Assembly: GCA_028023455.1 (NCBI GenBank)
Contig: JAQFVV010012446.1
Location: 7,131,501 to 7,195,500, forward strand
Source of the DNA: Epiperipatus broadwayi
Lineage: Eukaryota > Onychophora > Udeonychophora > Euonychophora > Peripatidae
Length of the DNA: 64,000 nt
Direction: 5' to 3'
Numbering within the stretch: position 1 is the stretch's first letter; each line of letters opens with the position of its first letter. A program made the position numbers and the translations under genes. The notes beneath the pieces are model-generated. The model was not told where the DNA came from, made no database searches, and was given only the letters and a program-made list of their open reading frames with translations. This document shows positions 1 through 10,521 of this stretch, piece after piece.

Positions 1-424
1 TATACAGACACAGTAGATTAGACAGTCTTTAACTTTCATTTATAGTATTTTGGTCACAGTTGTATAAATTAGAGATTTTAATTTTTAATTGCAAAATAGA
101 TAAGTACAACAACCATGAATGATCTTAAATTTGTTAGTAAGACTCATCATTACCAAAAGCAGCTACTCATAAATAAATATGGTAATTCCAAATTGAAAAT
201 AATAATATATTAGAGATGAGTTTTATAATGACTACTTAAACCAGTTGATGAACCACAAATACATTCATATGTCTGTTTCTCCCCAAATTGCTTGCAGTGC
301 AATCTCTTAATCAATGTGTATGTTATATAGTGATCATTTAATTATCCATCGTAAAAATTGTAAGGCACCTAGCATGTCTAATAACAAGTTTTGATTTAAA
401 ATGTGATAATGTACTTGACAGATT

Positions 425-590
425 CAAAATTTGTCCTTAATGCTTTCCTGGCATCACAAAATCTTGAAAATTAGTTAAAAACATCATTGTGACTCAACAT
501 TTCAATGCCATATATAATTTGAATCTTTTCAAATATTTCAGCAGCAGTTTTACCAAATTTAAAATAAAATTTAATGTTAGCATGTTATTC
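425..590 (-). pseudogene. Mariner transposase N-terminal relic, copy 1
   Basis: The minus strand reads ANIKFYFKFGKTAAEIFEKI and continues IYGIEMLSHNDVF...FSRFCDARKALR. This is the N-terminal helix-turn-helix of mariner transposases, whose pattern is FKLGKxAxETxE...GxxxLSRxxVFxWFxRF..GR..xEDD. One stop interrupts it. No DDE/D catalytic region was recognised nearby. The likely 5' end of the element extends to about 790. Confidence 0.7.
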
Positions 591-996
591 TAATGTAGGC
601 TTAAGTATAAAACAATCATATTTCATGTCTTACTGCATGTTTCAGACAAGTTAGTATCTTAATGTTTTTGCAAAAAATAGCTGAATAATGTCTCAGTATA
701 ACATGCATTTATTCAGAGATGGCACTGCAGGCAGCTTAGAAAGAGAACCAGTTACGCTTAAATTGGGATATAGTAGGTAGATCGATATTAACTTTAGGTT
801 TGTGTTTGACACAATTATATAAATCAGAGTCTTTAAATTTTTAATTCTGAAGTAGATAAGCTTAGCAAGTATTAATGATATTGAATATTTTTGGTGAGAT
901 CCTGCCATCATCATAAAGTCACCCACAAATGAATATGGATATTCCAGATCAAAAATAATCTATTAGAAATGAGTTTTGTAGTGACTACCAATAAAT

Positions 997-1441
997 CACA
1001 TGATCACCATTTCTTATGCCTGCTCATAACTGTTAATAAAACACGCAAAATTATCTATACAGTAGTGCCACTCAGTGCAAGCCCAAATAATCAATGGATG
1101 CCTGAAGGCTTGTGGATAAAATCTCTATCTAGTGCCTACTTTCTAACGTGGATTTTGTCAGTGAGGAGCCTTGGATCTGAGAGCCTCACTGTTAAAAGCC
1201 ACAAGCTAGAAACTAGTCTGTGGATATTGGATGAGTAGGCACTAGATAGGGATTTTATGTACAAACCTTCACACTATTAGATCCAAGGCTTCTCACTGAC
1301 CAAAGCCACAAGCTAGAAACTAGTCTAGGGATATTGGATGAGTAGGCACTAGATAGGGATTTTATGCACAAGCCTTCTGGCATTCATTGATTACTCTGAC
1401 TTGTACTGAGTGGCACTACTATATGGAGTTTTGCCTGTTTT
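997..1441. mobile_element. Inverted-repeat element family A, copy A1
   Basis: Ends match the family: an outer TCACATGATCACCAT motif, then a GTAGTGCCACTCAGTGCAAG-type inverted terminal stretch. The right arm reads back as TGAGTGGCACTACTATATGG. The core has a ~108-bp tandem duplication, GGATATTGGATGAGTAGGCA occurring at about 1219 and 1327. No transposase was found. It may be a MITE or foldback element. Confidence 0.7.
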
Positions 1442-2366
1442 TGACTACTAGCCTGTATCACTCAAATATATACTCCTATATGACATATTGATATATTCTA
1501 CTTATTTAATATTTTGTGATTCTATTTTTTAACTTCTTTTGCTGAAAATTTTTATTTCTGAAAAACTTCAATATCATGTTCTCCAATATATTTTATTCTC
1601 CATCTGATCTTAGAAATGAGAACAACATTGTATTTCATTGTTATCTGTTTAAAATAATCATTATAACATAAGTGAGGTCTACTTCTTTCACGAAAATAAC
1701 GTTCAAGTTCACCATAGAACACTCTTAGGAAATGATATATTATTAATTTTATATCCCATCCAGAAAATTGAAGAACATATTAATTGGGCTTTGATCTTGC
1801 CATTATATTTTAAATTGTTAGGTAGCATTTTTAAAAGAAACTTTTCTAATGTTTTTATGTTATAATGTCTAAATTTTATATGTAATGAATTATGTAAAAT
1901 AATAGCTGTGTATACAACTAATTTAGTTGTAGTAATTATCTCATTGTGATGAAATATTCTACCATAACTTGTTAAAAAGTTTTAACACACATTGAAGTCT
2001 GTGTTAGAGCTCAGTGTCTAAGTCCACCTTTCTACTTAAAAAAAAAAAACTACTATGATATTTTAAGTAGTTCATATTCTCAAGCTAGGATTTTTCTTCC
2101 ATCAAGTTGATAAAGAACTTGAATTTTCAAAACAAACTATTAGATAAAAGTTATTTATGTGTTGCATTCCAGTCAGTAAGTACATTTAATATATTTTCTT
2201 TTGAACTGGCAAAAATAATATAATTATCAGCATACTGTAAATCCAAAATCTAAGAAGGTGTAGTTATTACTTTTAATCAATTCAAATTAAAAGTTTCACT
2301 ATATCTTGATACCTATTTCATCAAGATGCCTATAAGCAGTTCCAAAGGCTTTAAACTGCTAAATAA
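1442..2366. other. No gene seen
   Basis: AT-rich sequence with homopolymers. No coding or repeat signal was recognised. Confidence 0.6.
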
Positions 2367-2574
2367 CACGTGATCACCATTTTTTATGCTTACACAAACT
2401 GTTTACACAGAAGGTAAATTTTCCATACAGTAATACCACCAGTGCAAGCCAGAGTAATCAATGGATGCAAGAAGATTTGTGCACAAAATCCCTATCTAGT
2501 GCATAAACCTTCTTGCATTCATTGATTACTCTGGCTTGCACTCATGGCACTACTATATAGAGAGTTTAGCTTGT
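2367..2574. mobile_element. Family A inverted-repeat element, copy A2
   Basis: A short copy of about 208 bp with both arms: GTGATCACCAT and CCAGAGTAATCAATGGATGC on the left, TTGATTACTCTGGCTTGCAC on the right. The core is reduced to a few bases around CCCTATCTAGTGC. Confidence 0.7.
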
Positions 2575-2810
2575 GACTAAAGGCTTTACTTTTAAAAATG
2601 TAAAACAATGTTATAGATAAACATATTATTGTTTAATACCAGTTTTCATTTAAAATAATTAAATATATCAATCACATAGTTCTTCTTTCCAAAATAGTTG
2701 ATAAATGTCCAATATATAAATAAACAAACAAACTCCTTCTTTTTGAAACTTGCTTTTTATATGACTATAATCATCAATAAAAAATCCAACATTTTGACTA
2801 TTTTATATAG

Positions 2811-2860
2811 TCTTTTTCAAGGCACACTAAAAAAAAAAAAAAAAACATATATAATAATAA
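2811..2860 (-). other. Decayed hammerhead-like hairpin in the PLE tail, left copy
   Basis: On the minus strand CTTGAAAAA is followed by a GACTAT...ATAGTC hairpin and AAAAT where GAAAC would be expected. It corresponds to the right-copy motif at 7430-7465. Confidence 0.4.
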
Positions 2861-3077
2861 ACATCACATATTCCAAAAAAAATAAATTAAAAATTACAAA
2901 ACATATTCACAATCAAAATTTTACATTATCTCACTCCCCTTTCCTATTGCTAACAATCACAATTTAACCACAAACAATTTCCTTTTTTTTTAAAAAAAAA
3001 AAAAAAAATCTATATATATCTTTTAAAACATTCAATTAATAACTTATTGTTTTATTTTCTCTTTTTCCATTAACATC

Positions 3078-3389
3078 CTATTCTGGCATTGTATGAATCA
3101 TACATTCCAAAGGCTTTATTTCAAAATCTCCATGCTTAAATTTATTCATGTGAATGTAAATAGTGGAATTTTTATCACCTACATGCTGCTTTAATCTAGT
3201 TTTCAATTTATTCTTACTAGTCCCAACATATGTCATTTTTACATTATTTCTAAAACAATCCAAACATTTTATCAAATAAACTGAATTCATAATCTCTAAT
3301 CTATTATAACCTCCATTATTATTAATTAAAGAATTTAAACTTGCTTTCTTTTTATAAACTGGACAAATTGAAACATTCCTATTAATCAT
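3078..3389 (-). pseudogene. PLE GIY-YIG endonuclease domain
   Basis: This 103-residue frame has the GIY-YIG pattern: VYLIKCLDC, then TYVGTSKNKLKTRLKQH, with the conserved Arg and His positions. In Penelope-like elements this C-terminal nuclease nicks the target DNA. The first half (VSICPVYKKKASLNSLINNNGG) is the usual spacer after the RT thumb. The C-terminal end is probably truncated. Confidence 0.85.
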
Positions 3390-3394
3390 TTTAA

Positions 3395-3697
3395 CTAATT
3401 TTGTAACTTTAATAAATAATTCTCGAGATATATTAAACCAACATAAATAACTTTTTCTCTATTCCTATCCCTATCTAACCCAATTCTGTTTCTTATTTTA
3501 TTTATATTTTTATTATAAAATAAATGTTCGACTATATTCCTAGAATAATCATTCGTAAAACATTCATTCCTAATAATATCAACCTCATTCCCAAACAAAT
3601 TACTATTTGAACATAACTTAATTGCCCTAATAATTTTATTTTTAACAATATTAATTTTACTATGATTATCAATATCTGAAAACCAATTATTTGACAA
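3395..3697 (-). pseudogene. PLE thumb/linker region
   Basis: This 100-residue frame joins the RT palm to the endonuclease. It includes WFSDIDNHSKINIVKNKI and IGLDRDRNREKVIYVG. The right copy has the same stretch at 6530-6800, which confirms that it belongs to the element. Confidence 0.7.
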
Positions 3698-3801
3698 TCC
3701 AAAAAAAAATTTTTTTTTTTCTAAACACAGATGTTTCTATAATAATACTATCATTCCTACCAATTTTTTAAAAAATTCTAACATCCATATATTCAAAAAC
3801 A

Positions 3802-4197
3802 TTAATATATTCTTTTTCCATAATAAACTATTTTTTCAACTCTACTATTAATATAATTTGAAAAATTATCTGCATTTCTTTTATTACCATTGAAAACCAT
3901 AAAATAGTCATCAACATATCTAACATAAAAAATTGGTTTATTCCTATTATAATTTAAATATTGCTCTTTAAACATATATATATTCCTGCTAAAAAAACCA
4001 CTTAGACTATTACCCATACTTAAACCCTCTTTTTGCTTATAAAATCCACCCCCATATTTAAAAATAAGATCTCTACAACAAATCACTAATATCTCATATA
4101 AAAGAAAACCCTCAATTTTTAATTTAACCCCTTTATCTTTATTATTTAAATCCATAAAACAACAAATAGCAACCTCTGGATCAATGTTAGTATACAT
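3802..4197 (-). pseudogene. PLE reverse transcriptase, palm with YVDD
   Basis: This 131-residue frame is the best-preserved part of the element. It has MYTNIDPEVA, the primer/template motif GLSMGNSLSGF, and the catalytic box RYVDDYF with YVDD encoded at 3907-3918. These are RT motifs in the order expected for Penelope-like enzymes, which copy RNA primed from a nicked target. The metal-binding Asp pair is intact, but the flanking frames are broken, so no active enzyme is expected. Confidence 0.88.
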
Positions 4198-4385
4198 ACT
4201 ATATCTAACTTTACAAAAACCAAATTAAAAAAAAAAAACTTACCTTCTAAAAAAATGTTTAATTTACTAATAAACTGTATAGAATTATTAACACAATTTA
4301 TTTCAAATAATGTAATATATTTTTTAAAGACCCACTTCAAAATTTTCTCGTAATAAGTATTACAACTATTAATAATAGATCTCAT
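4146..4385 (-). pseudogene. PLE reverse transcriptase, start of palm
   Basis: A 79-residue frame contains NSIQFISKLNIFLEGK and LVFVKLDIV, the strand leading into the first catalytic Asp region (KLDIVxMYxNI in the right copy). A frameshift near 4197 moves the downstream palm into another frame. Confidence 0.7.
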
Positions 4386-4439
4386 CAGAATATCACAGGT
4401 TTATGTATTTTAGACAAACCATAGATTTTGCACATTTTA

Positions 4440-4628
4440 TATCCATTTTTTTTATTATTTAAGCATGACTAATTTTCCCATACAACCTTTTTCATTCATC
4501 AAACTTAATATATTGTTAACCTTTTTATTCATTAACATAGTTTCATCATTATTAATTTTAACAAAACATTCTTCCTTTAATAAATGTAACATTTTTTTAT
4601 TATATTCACTCTTGTTTAAAATAACCAT
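4440..4628 (-). pseudogene. PLE reverse transcriptase, finger region
   Basis: The frame from MVILNKSEYNKKML onward matches the right copy at 5430-5600 residue for residue at most positions. Upstream it runs into the SINE inserted at 4629, so the apparent Met start at 4676 is SINE sequence and not real. The following LPKIHKP region is frameshifted in this copy. Confidence 0.75.
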
Positions 4629-4964
4629 TGCTAAGACTACTAATATATGGTATGGCTGAAGATCTATCAGCCCCATATAGCTATTTGAGTTGGATAGCTG
4701 GGTTTGAAGCCATGTAGATATCTGAAAATTTCAGATTTTCCACTCAATAGATAACTTTTAGATAAGTGCTTGGCTTTGGGTTGCTGTTTTTAGATCTAGT
4801 GTCTGAAACTATCCTGGCACCTCTCTGAGGAGTGCCAAAGCATGAAACCATGGTCAGGGGTGTGTGGGTGTGTGTGTGGGGGTTCCTGACAGATATTTTA
4901 AATGCTGCCTCTGGCTAAGCATTTATCATAAAGCTTGTTGAGGAATTGGCAATCCTCATTGTTT
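4629..4964 (+). mobile_element. SINE-like retroposon, longer copy
   Basis: This 336-bp insertion interrupts the left PLE copy and is flanked by an 8-bp duplication, ATAACCAT (4621-4628 and 4965-4972). The uninterrupted target is visible in the right copy near 5430. The first ~120 bp are tRNA-like: a weak A-box at TGGCTGAAGAT and a good B-box at GGTTTGAAGCC. The body has two hairpin-forming stretches, TGGCAC...GTGCCA and GTCAGG...CCTGAC. It ends in CCTCATTGTTTA without poly(A). The shorter copy at 6083-6230 shares the body and end. Confidence 0.75.
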
Positions 4965-5074
4965 ATAACCATACTCGATGTTTTATCACCTTTTAAAAAT
5001 AATAAATCCCCATATTTATCATGCATATTTTTAATAATATACCATTCATTAAACTTACAATTATTCCCCTTTTT

Positions 5075-5284
5075 TTAAATATTATATCTATTTTTTAATT
5101 CAAATACCAAATTCTTAAATCCAAAATTCAGTTCATTAAATAAAAAATCCTTATTCTTAATATTATCATTTATCTTATTATATTTATATTCAATTAATTG
5201 CATTTTTGCCCTAATTTCAATAATCCGCTTTTGAATATTACAATTATTTAATGGTACATAATTCAAACCCCTTTTTAAAAACAT
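5075..5284 (-). pseudogene. PLE N-terminal fragment
   Basis: A 69-residue frame, rich in Lys and Asn, begins MFLKRGLNYVP. It precedes the RT finger region in the same direction. The segment is absent from the right copy, so it marks the 5' limit of the fuller copy. PLE identity rests mainly on its position. Confidence 0.6.
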
Positions 5285-5372
5285 TCATTTCTTCATCATT
5301 AAAATAAAAATAGATATATTTAAAAAAAGGGGGAATAATTGTAAGTTTAATGAATGGCATATTATTAAAAAT

Positions 5373-5684
5373 ATGCATGATAAATATGGTGACTTATTAT
5401 TTTTAAAAGGTGATAAAACATGGAGTATGGTTATTTTAAACAAGAGTGAATATAATAAAAATATGTTAAATTTATTAAAGGAAGAATGTTTTGTTCAAAT
5501 TAATAAAAATGAAAGTATGTTAATGAATAAAAAGGTTAATAATATATTAAGTTTGATGTATGAAAAAGGTTGTATGGAAAAATTAGTCATGCTTAAATTA
5601 AAAAGAATGGATATAAAATGTGCAAGAATTTATAGTTTGCCTAAAATACATAAACCTGATATTCTAATGAGGCCTATCTATTAG
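5373..5684 (+). pseudogene. PLE reverse transcriptase, fingers with LPKIHKP
   Basis: This 103-residue frame ends in ARIYSLPKIHKPDILMRPI, the conserved finger motif of Penelope-like RTs (LPKxHKP...RPI). The left copy has lost this stretch to a frameshift, so this is the better record of it. Confidence 0.85.
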
Positions 5685-5837
5685 TAGTTGTAATACTTAT
5701 TATGAGAGAAAATTCTGAAGTGGCTGTATAATATTTTTTAAAAATATATTACATTATTTGAAAGAAATTGTGTTAATAATTCTATACAGTTTATTAGTAA
5801 ATTAAAAGTTTTTTTAGAAGGTAAGGTTTTTAAAAAT

Positions 5838-6082
5838 TTGGTTTTTGTAAAGTTAGATATAGTTAATATGTATTCTAACATTAATCCAGACATTGCTATT
5901 TCTTGTTTTATGGATTTATATAGTAAAAATAAAGGGGTTAAATTAAAAATTGAAGGTTTTCTTTTACATAATATATTAGTGATTTGTTATAGGGACCTCA
6001 TTTTTAAATATGGGAATGGATTTTATAAGCAAAAAGAGAGTTTAAGTATGGGTAATAGTCTAAGTGTTTTTTTGGCAGGAAT
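5838..6082 (+). pseudogene. PLE reverse transcriptase, palm before the SINE
   Basis: The frame runs from KLDIVNMYSNINPDIA to LSMGNSLSVFLAGI and is then cut by the SINE. The last residues of the open frame after about 6082 are SINE-encoded and not part of the enzyme. Confidence 0.8.
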
Positions 6083-6230
6083 CTACCCTGGCACCTCTAT
6101 GAGGAGTGCCAAACCATGAAACCATGGTCAGGGGTTTGGGGGGGGTTCCTGACAGAGATATTTTAAATGCTGGCTCTGGCTAAGCATTTATCACAAAGCT
6201 TGTTGAGGAATTGGCAATCCTCATTGTTTA
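6083..6230 (+). mobile_element. Same SINE, 5'-truncated copy
   Basis: This 148-bp copy starts at CTACCCTGGCACC and ends at the same CCTCATTGTTTA as the longer copy at 4629-4964. It has lost the tRNA-like head, as 5'-truncated retroposition would give. It interrupts the RT palm of the right PLE copy. Both SINE copies are on the plus strand although their hosts are opposed, so they are independent, later insertions. Confidence 0.75.
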
Positions 6231-6410
6231 TACATATGTATAAGTTTTGAAGAGCAATATTTTAATTATAATAGGAATAAACCAATTTTTTATGTTAGAT
6301 ATGTTGATGACTATTTTATGGTTTTCAATGGTAATAAAAGAAATGCAGATAATTTTTTTAATTATATTAATGGTAGAGTTGAAAAAAGAAAGTTTACTAT
6401 AGAAAAATAA
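6231..6410 (+). pseudogene. PLE reverse transcriptase, palm after the SINE (YVDD)
   Basis: The enzyme resumes as EQYFNYNRNKPIFYVRYVDDYF, with YVDD at 6300-6311. A stop follows shortly after RVEKRKFTIEK. The stretch is too short to stand out as an open frame and is recognised by alignment with 3802-4000 of the left copy. Confidence 0.8.
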
Positions 6411-6529
6411 TATATTAATGTTAGTGAATATATGAATGTTAGAATAAAAAAAAAAATTGGTAGGAATGGTAGTGTTAGTATAGAAACATCTGTGTTTAGA
6501 AAAAAAAAAAAACATTTTTTGGATTGTCA

Positions 6530-7200
6530 AATAATTGGTTTTCAGATATTGATAATCATAGTAAAATTAATATTGTTAATAATAAAATGATTAGGGAAAT
6601 TAAGTAATGTTCAAATAGTAATTTGTTTGGGAATGAGGTTGATATTATTAGGAATTAATGTTTTATGAATGATTATCCTAGGGGTGTAATTGAACATTTA
6701 TTTTCTAATAAAAATATAAATAAGAAATAGAATGGGGTTAAATAGGGATAGGATTAGAGAAAAAGTTATTTATGTTGGTTTTAATATATCTAGAGCTTTA
6801 TTTATTAAAGTTAAGAAATTAGTTAAAATGATTAATAGGAAATATAATGTTTCAATTTGTCCAGTTTATAAAAAGAAAGCAAGTTTAAATTCTTTAATTA
6901 ATAACAATGGGGGTTGTAATTGTTTATTTGATAAAATGTTTGGATTGTTTTAGAAAAAATGTAGAAATGACATGTTGGGACTAGTAAGAATAAATTGGAA
7001 ACTAGATTAAAGCAGCATTTAGGTGATAAAAATTCTGCTATTTACATTAACATGAATAAATTTAAGCATGGAGATTTTGAAATAAAGCCTTTGGAATGTA
7101 TTGATTCATAGAATGAAAGGATGATAAAGGAAGGTATGTACATTAATGAAATAAAACCAGAATTAAATAGGATGTTAATGGAAAAAGAGAAAAGAAAATA
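6530..7200 (+). pseudogene. PLE linker and GIY-YIG remnants
   Basis: The linker (IGLNRDRIREKVIYVGF near 6730) is followed by VSICPVYKKKASLNSLINNNGG, then a frameshifted GIY-YIG core around 6930-7080. A C-terminal tail with INEIKPELNRML-like sequence near 7140-7180 is missing from the left copy. Confidence 0.75.
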
Positions 7201-7429
7201 ATAGGTTATTAATTGAATGTTTGAAAGTATATATATATAGATTTTCTTTTTCTTTTTTTTAAAAAAAGGAAATTGTTTGTGGTTAGGTTGTGATTGTTTG
7301 CAATGGGAAAGGTGAGTGAGATAAGGTAAAATTTTGATTGTGAATATATTTTGTAATTTTTAATTTAATTTTTTGAAATATGTGATGTTTATTATTATAT
7401 ATATGTTTTTTTTATATTTTATTTTAGTG

Positions 7430-7465
7430 TACCTTGAAAAAGACTATATAAAATAGTTGAAACAT
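7430..7465 (+). other. Decayed hammerhead-like hairpin in the PLE tail, right copy
   Basis: CTTGAAAAA, then the hairpin GACTAT...ATAGT, then GAAAC. This has the layout CTGANGA-stem II-GAAA of a hammerhead core, with the first box decayed. PLEs of other animals are known to carry hammerhead motifs in their terminal repeats. Confidence 0.45.
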
Positions 7466-7542
7466 TGGATTTTTTTTATTGATGATTATAGTCATATAAA
7501 ATACAAGTTTTAAAAAGAAGTTTGTTTGTTTATTTATATATT

Positions 7543-8149
7543 TTCATTTCAAATGTCTCAGATTTTCTAACTGTAGTAATAACATTTTATTTAATTTCAT
7601 TATGTAAAAAAAGCTTTATAAAATAAATAAACTTTGATAGAAAGCCACAAATTATTTGTATTACATTTTCTTCATTTCTATTTTTTGGAACTATATCAAA
7701 CTAAAAAGTAATAAATTAGCAAAATGTTCTTAATATTCATAACCAAAATAAGTTTTACTATTTTCTTCATGTAAAATAGTTTATTTTTCTTAGACACAGC
7801 TCTATAATTTAGATATAGTTTTACATAATTTCATAACCATCATAGGCAATTGTGGGCTATCCATATTTAATGTAATATTAGTTTTCTTCTTCATTTGCAA
7901 TAAATTAGCAAAATGTTTTTAATGACCGCAAATGAAAAGGTTTTATTATTTTCTTCATATAAAATGATATAAAAGTACATGTAGATTACAAGAATTGTAT
8001 CTAAGAAAAAATAAACTATTTCATACAAAGAAAAAAAAATATTTTCAGTTGTGGATGTTAAAAACATTTGGCTAACTTATTGCAAATACAAACAAAAAAG
8101 AAAAAGTAGTAAACAAAAAAATAAAAAATAAATTAATATAAAAAATGAA
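7543..8149. other. No gene seen
   Basis: AT-rich. TAAATTAGCAAAATGTT recurs at about 7712 and 7901, which suggests an old local duplication. Confidence 0.5.
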
Positions 8150-8640
8150 AAATTATATAAATGCTTTTATTCACATAAATCTAGTTTTGATTTGAGCACA
8201 ATAGTCTATTTTTTTAGTATATGTCGTTTCCTTTATTAGATGAATTTGGTTTTTTTATACATCGATATAACAGGAAAACTTTAATAACTCAACTTTAATT
8301 GTTAAATATTACATATATAAATAAGTAAAGAGAGGAAAAGTGAAAAACATTTCATAAAATAAAACTTATATTTTAAAAGTGTTTCTTTCATTTGCACTTT
8401 TTCTCATTTCAGAAATTTGAAAAAAAAAAACTAGATATGATTTAATATTTCTAGATGGCAGTACCATAAACAATTCTATATTATTATTTTTTTGCTAAAA
8501 TTGTTTGCAAATTCTAAATATATATATTATTATTGGAAAGACATATGTATGCAAAGTTTCATCCCTATTTGAAATTGGGATATAGATGAAAATTGAGTAA
8601 TATAATAATTAGTAAGTGCTTAATTTTAGCTCCAGCATTT
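8150..8640. repeat. Unclassified dispersed repeat, copy 1
   Basis: It shares TTTTATTCACATAAAT near its start and ACATATGTATGCAAA near its end with 36670-37105, in the same order and at similar spacing. No coding potential was recognised. Confidence 0.45.
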
Positions 8641-8870
8641 ACTATGTGTATAAAATGTGCAATAAAATATTAAAATTAATATTATAGTTAATATTAATAC
8701 TTAATATTCATATAAAAAAATAAAAATAAAAAAATTATTTTTTAAATACTCTTATATCGTTTAAAAATGCTATTAATATGAAAACATGTTTATAAATAAA
8801 GATACATTATTTTATATATTCAAATTAAGTTATGAAATATTTGTTCAAATTTTAGAAACAGCATACATGT

Positions 8871-9140
8871 CACATGATTACCATTTCATATGCTTACACA
8901 TACTATATATTGCTTATAATAACTCCCCTCATATACACTTTAATGCAAAAATTTTTTTAATGATTTATATTCCTGAGGGGTGTTATTATAAGCAATATAT
9001 ATGAATATATGAAGAAATGCAAAGAAAGTAAAAGAAGAAAAATAAGAATATACTTACACATGCTATTAATAAGAATACTAAACTCTCTCCATACAGTAGT
9101 CTTTGCACTTGGTGACACTACTGTATAAAGAGTTTGATAC
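8871..9140. mobile_element. Family A element, copy A3, with a nested hairpin
   Basis: The outer CACATGATTACCATTTCATATGC motif and terminal CTCTCCATACAGTAGT...ACTACTGTATAAAGAGT arms mark it as family A. It contains an unrelated near-perfect inverted repeat at 8904-9001. Confidence 0.55.
8904..9001. repeat. Near-perfect 27-bp inverted repeat
   Basis: Arms at 8904-8930 and 8975-9001 pair with one mismatch and contain TTGCTTATAATAACTCCCCTC. The loop is about 44 bp. It is probably a small palindromic element inside family A copy A3. Confidence 0.65.
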
Positions 9141-10160
9141 ACTTATAAACAGCATAAATATTTTGATTAAATATTACTACAGACATGTTCGCTTGATTAT
9201 ACAAAATTGATCATCTGAGAATTTTTGATAACTAGGAAAGCCAGTTTAGTAATATTGCACCAATGCTCTATTATTTTTAACCAATTTCTCAATTTTGTGT
9301 GATAAATCATGATTAAATATTTTCCTTAACAATGATACTTGTGTGTATCTGAATATCAAAAAAAATAAAAAAAGGAAAACTTTTGGTTATGAACTCATTA
9401 AAAAAAGAGAAAATAATAAATTGATTGAATACAATTACTAAAATATACCTGATTCAAGAAAGATAATCAATGATGACAGGAAACATTTTATTTTATCTGG
9501 CATTCTGAGATCATTTGTGTAAAATAACATTTATTGTTAAAAGATTCATATACAATAATACAAGTAGCATTTCCTAATCATATAAGTTAATGTTTTCAGA
9601 TTCAAAACACTTGTGAAGTAATCTTTTTCCAAAAATATAATGAAATATTTGTCCTTTCCTTGACATTATATATTTTAATAGAATATGTGACTTTTAAAGT
9701 TAATAGCAGTACTAAAAATTTGTAAAAACTTATTAAGTTTTCATTACTAGTCTCTTTCTATCTCCCTGAATTGTATTAAATAATTTATGATTGGTTATCA
9801 TCCTATTCATTTTAGAATACCGATTAATACCTTTGTATCACATTTTATAGTAAATTGGTAAATTACAAATTTGTCATTTAAAAACAAAGAACTTGTTTTT
9901 TTTTTCATGCTATGACATGAAAAAAACAAAGACAAAAACAAAGAACTCATACTTGTTGTAATATTATATTACTATAACATAAGAAAGGAATAAATAGCAT
10001 TCTTGTATAAATCATTAAAATTAAGACAACTTAAAAAAATAGTATCTAGTGAAGCTTATTTAACGAAAAAACAAAATCAAATATATAGTGTATCCTAATG
10101 AAAAGATATTTAGTTATCTTTCCAAGCTACCTGTATTGCCAATTCTGAATTGGTGCATGT
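9141..10160. other. No gene seen
   Basis: AT-rich, without recognised frames. A short palindrome, TTTTTTTCATGC...GACATGAAAAAAA, lies near 9900-9926. Confidence 0.5.
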
Positions 10161-10244
10161 ATTTGCTATTTGCCACAAAATGTAAGGTATAACATGCCTA
10201 AATCACAAGTTATGATATATGACAGTATGTCACATACCTTCATA

Positions 10245-10405
10245 GATCATCTTTAATATCCTTCCTGCCATCCAAAAATCTTGCATAACTACTTGAATAT
10301 GTTTTGTAATTCATATCTTTACTACTATATACAGGTTAAATTATTTCAAACATTTTAGTAGCAGTATGTCAAATTTTGAAACCAAATTTAATATTGAAGC
10401 ATTAT
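10245..10405 (-). pseudogene. Mariner transposase N-terminal relic, copy 2
   Basis: The minus strand reads FNIKFGFKI.HTATKMFEII and ends YARFLDGRKDIKDD, the same mariner N-terminal domain with several stops. The 5' part of the element is interrupted by the foldback at 10522-10822; sequence shared with the other copies resumes near 10850. Confidence 0.65.
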
Positions 10406-10521
10406 TACATTGTAGATTAAGATACAAAACACAGTGCTACATTTTATATCAACTTGTGATCCTGAGTCATTAGTTCCTTATTTTTTTTGAAAAATAACTA
10501 AACTATATTATTATCTAACAC

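Larger units (their letters stand above)
2711..5300 (-). mobile_element. Penelope-like element, left copy, broken
   Basis: This is a degenerate copy of a Penelope-like retroelement on the minus strand. Read in that direction it gives an N-terminal region, reverse transcriptase fingers and palm, a linker, a C-terminal GIY-YIG endonuclease and a 3' tail ending in TTTGTTTG-type repeats. Frameshifts and stops break the frame, and a SINE is inserted at 4629-4964. It forms a long inverted repeat with the right copy (5303-7542). It keeps about 210 bp of N-terminal sequence that the right copy lacks. Opposed, 5'-truncated pairs are a known habit of this retroelement class. Confidence 0.9.
5303..7542 (+). 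mobile_element. Penelope-like element, right copy, broken
   Basis: This second copy of the same element lies on the plus strand and abuts the left copy head to head. It starts inside the RT finger region, so it is 5'-truncated relative to the left copy. It carries the RT motifs, the GIY-YIG region and a 3' tail. A shorter copy of the same SINE sits at 6083-6230. The 3' tail at 7430-7465 holds a decayed hairpin-GAAAC motif like those of the foldback elements at 10522 and 19915. Confidence 0.9.

Noticed and set aside
969-1238. 89-codon open frame
   Set aside because: It lies within family A copy A1; the same inverted-repeat sequence in other copies is full of stops.
6228-6530. 100-codon minus-strand frame
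   Set aside because: It is antisense to the PLE RT palm of the right copy, which is supported by the YVDD motif on the plus strand.
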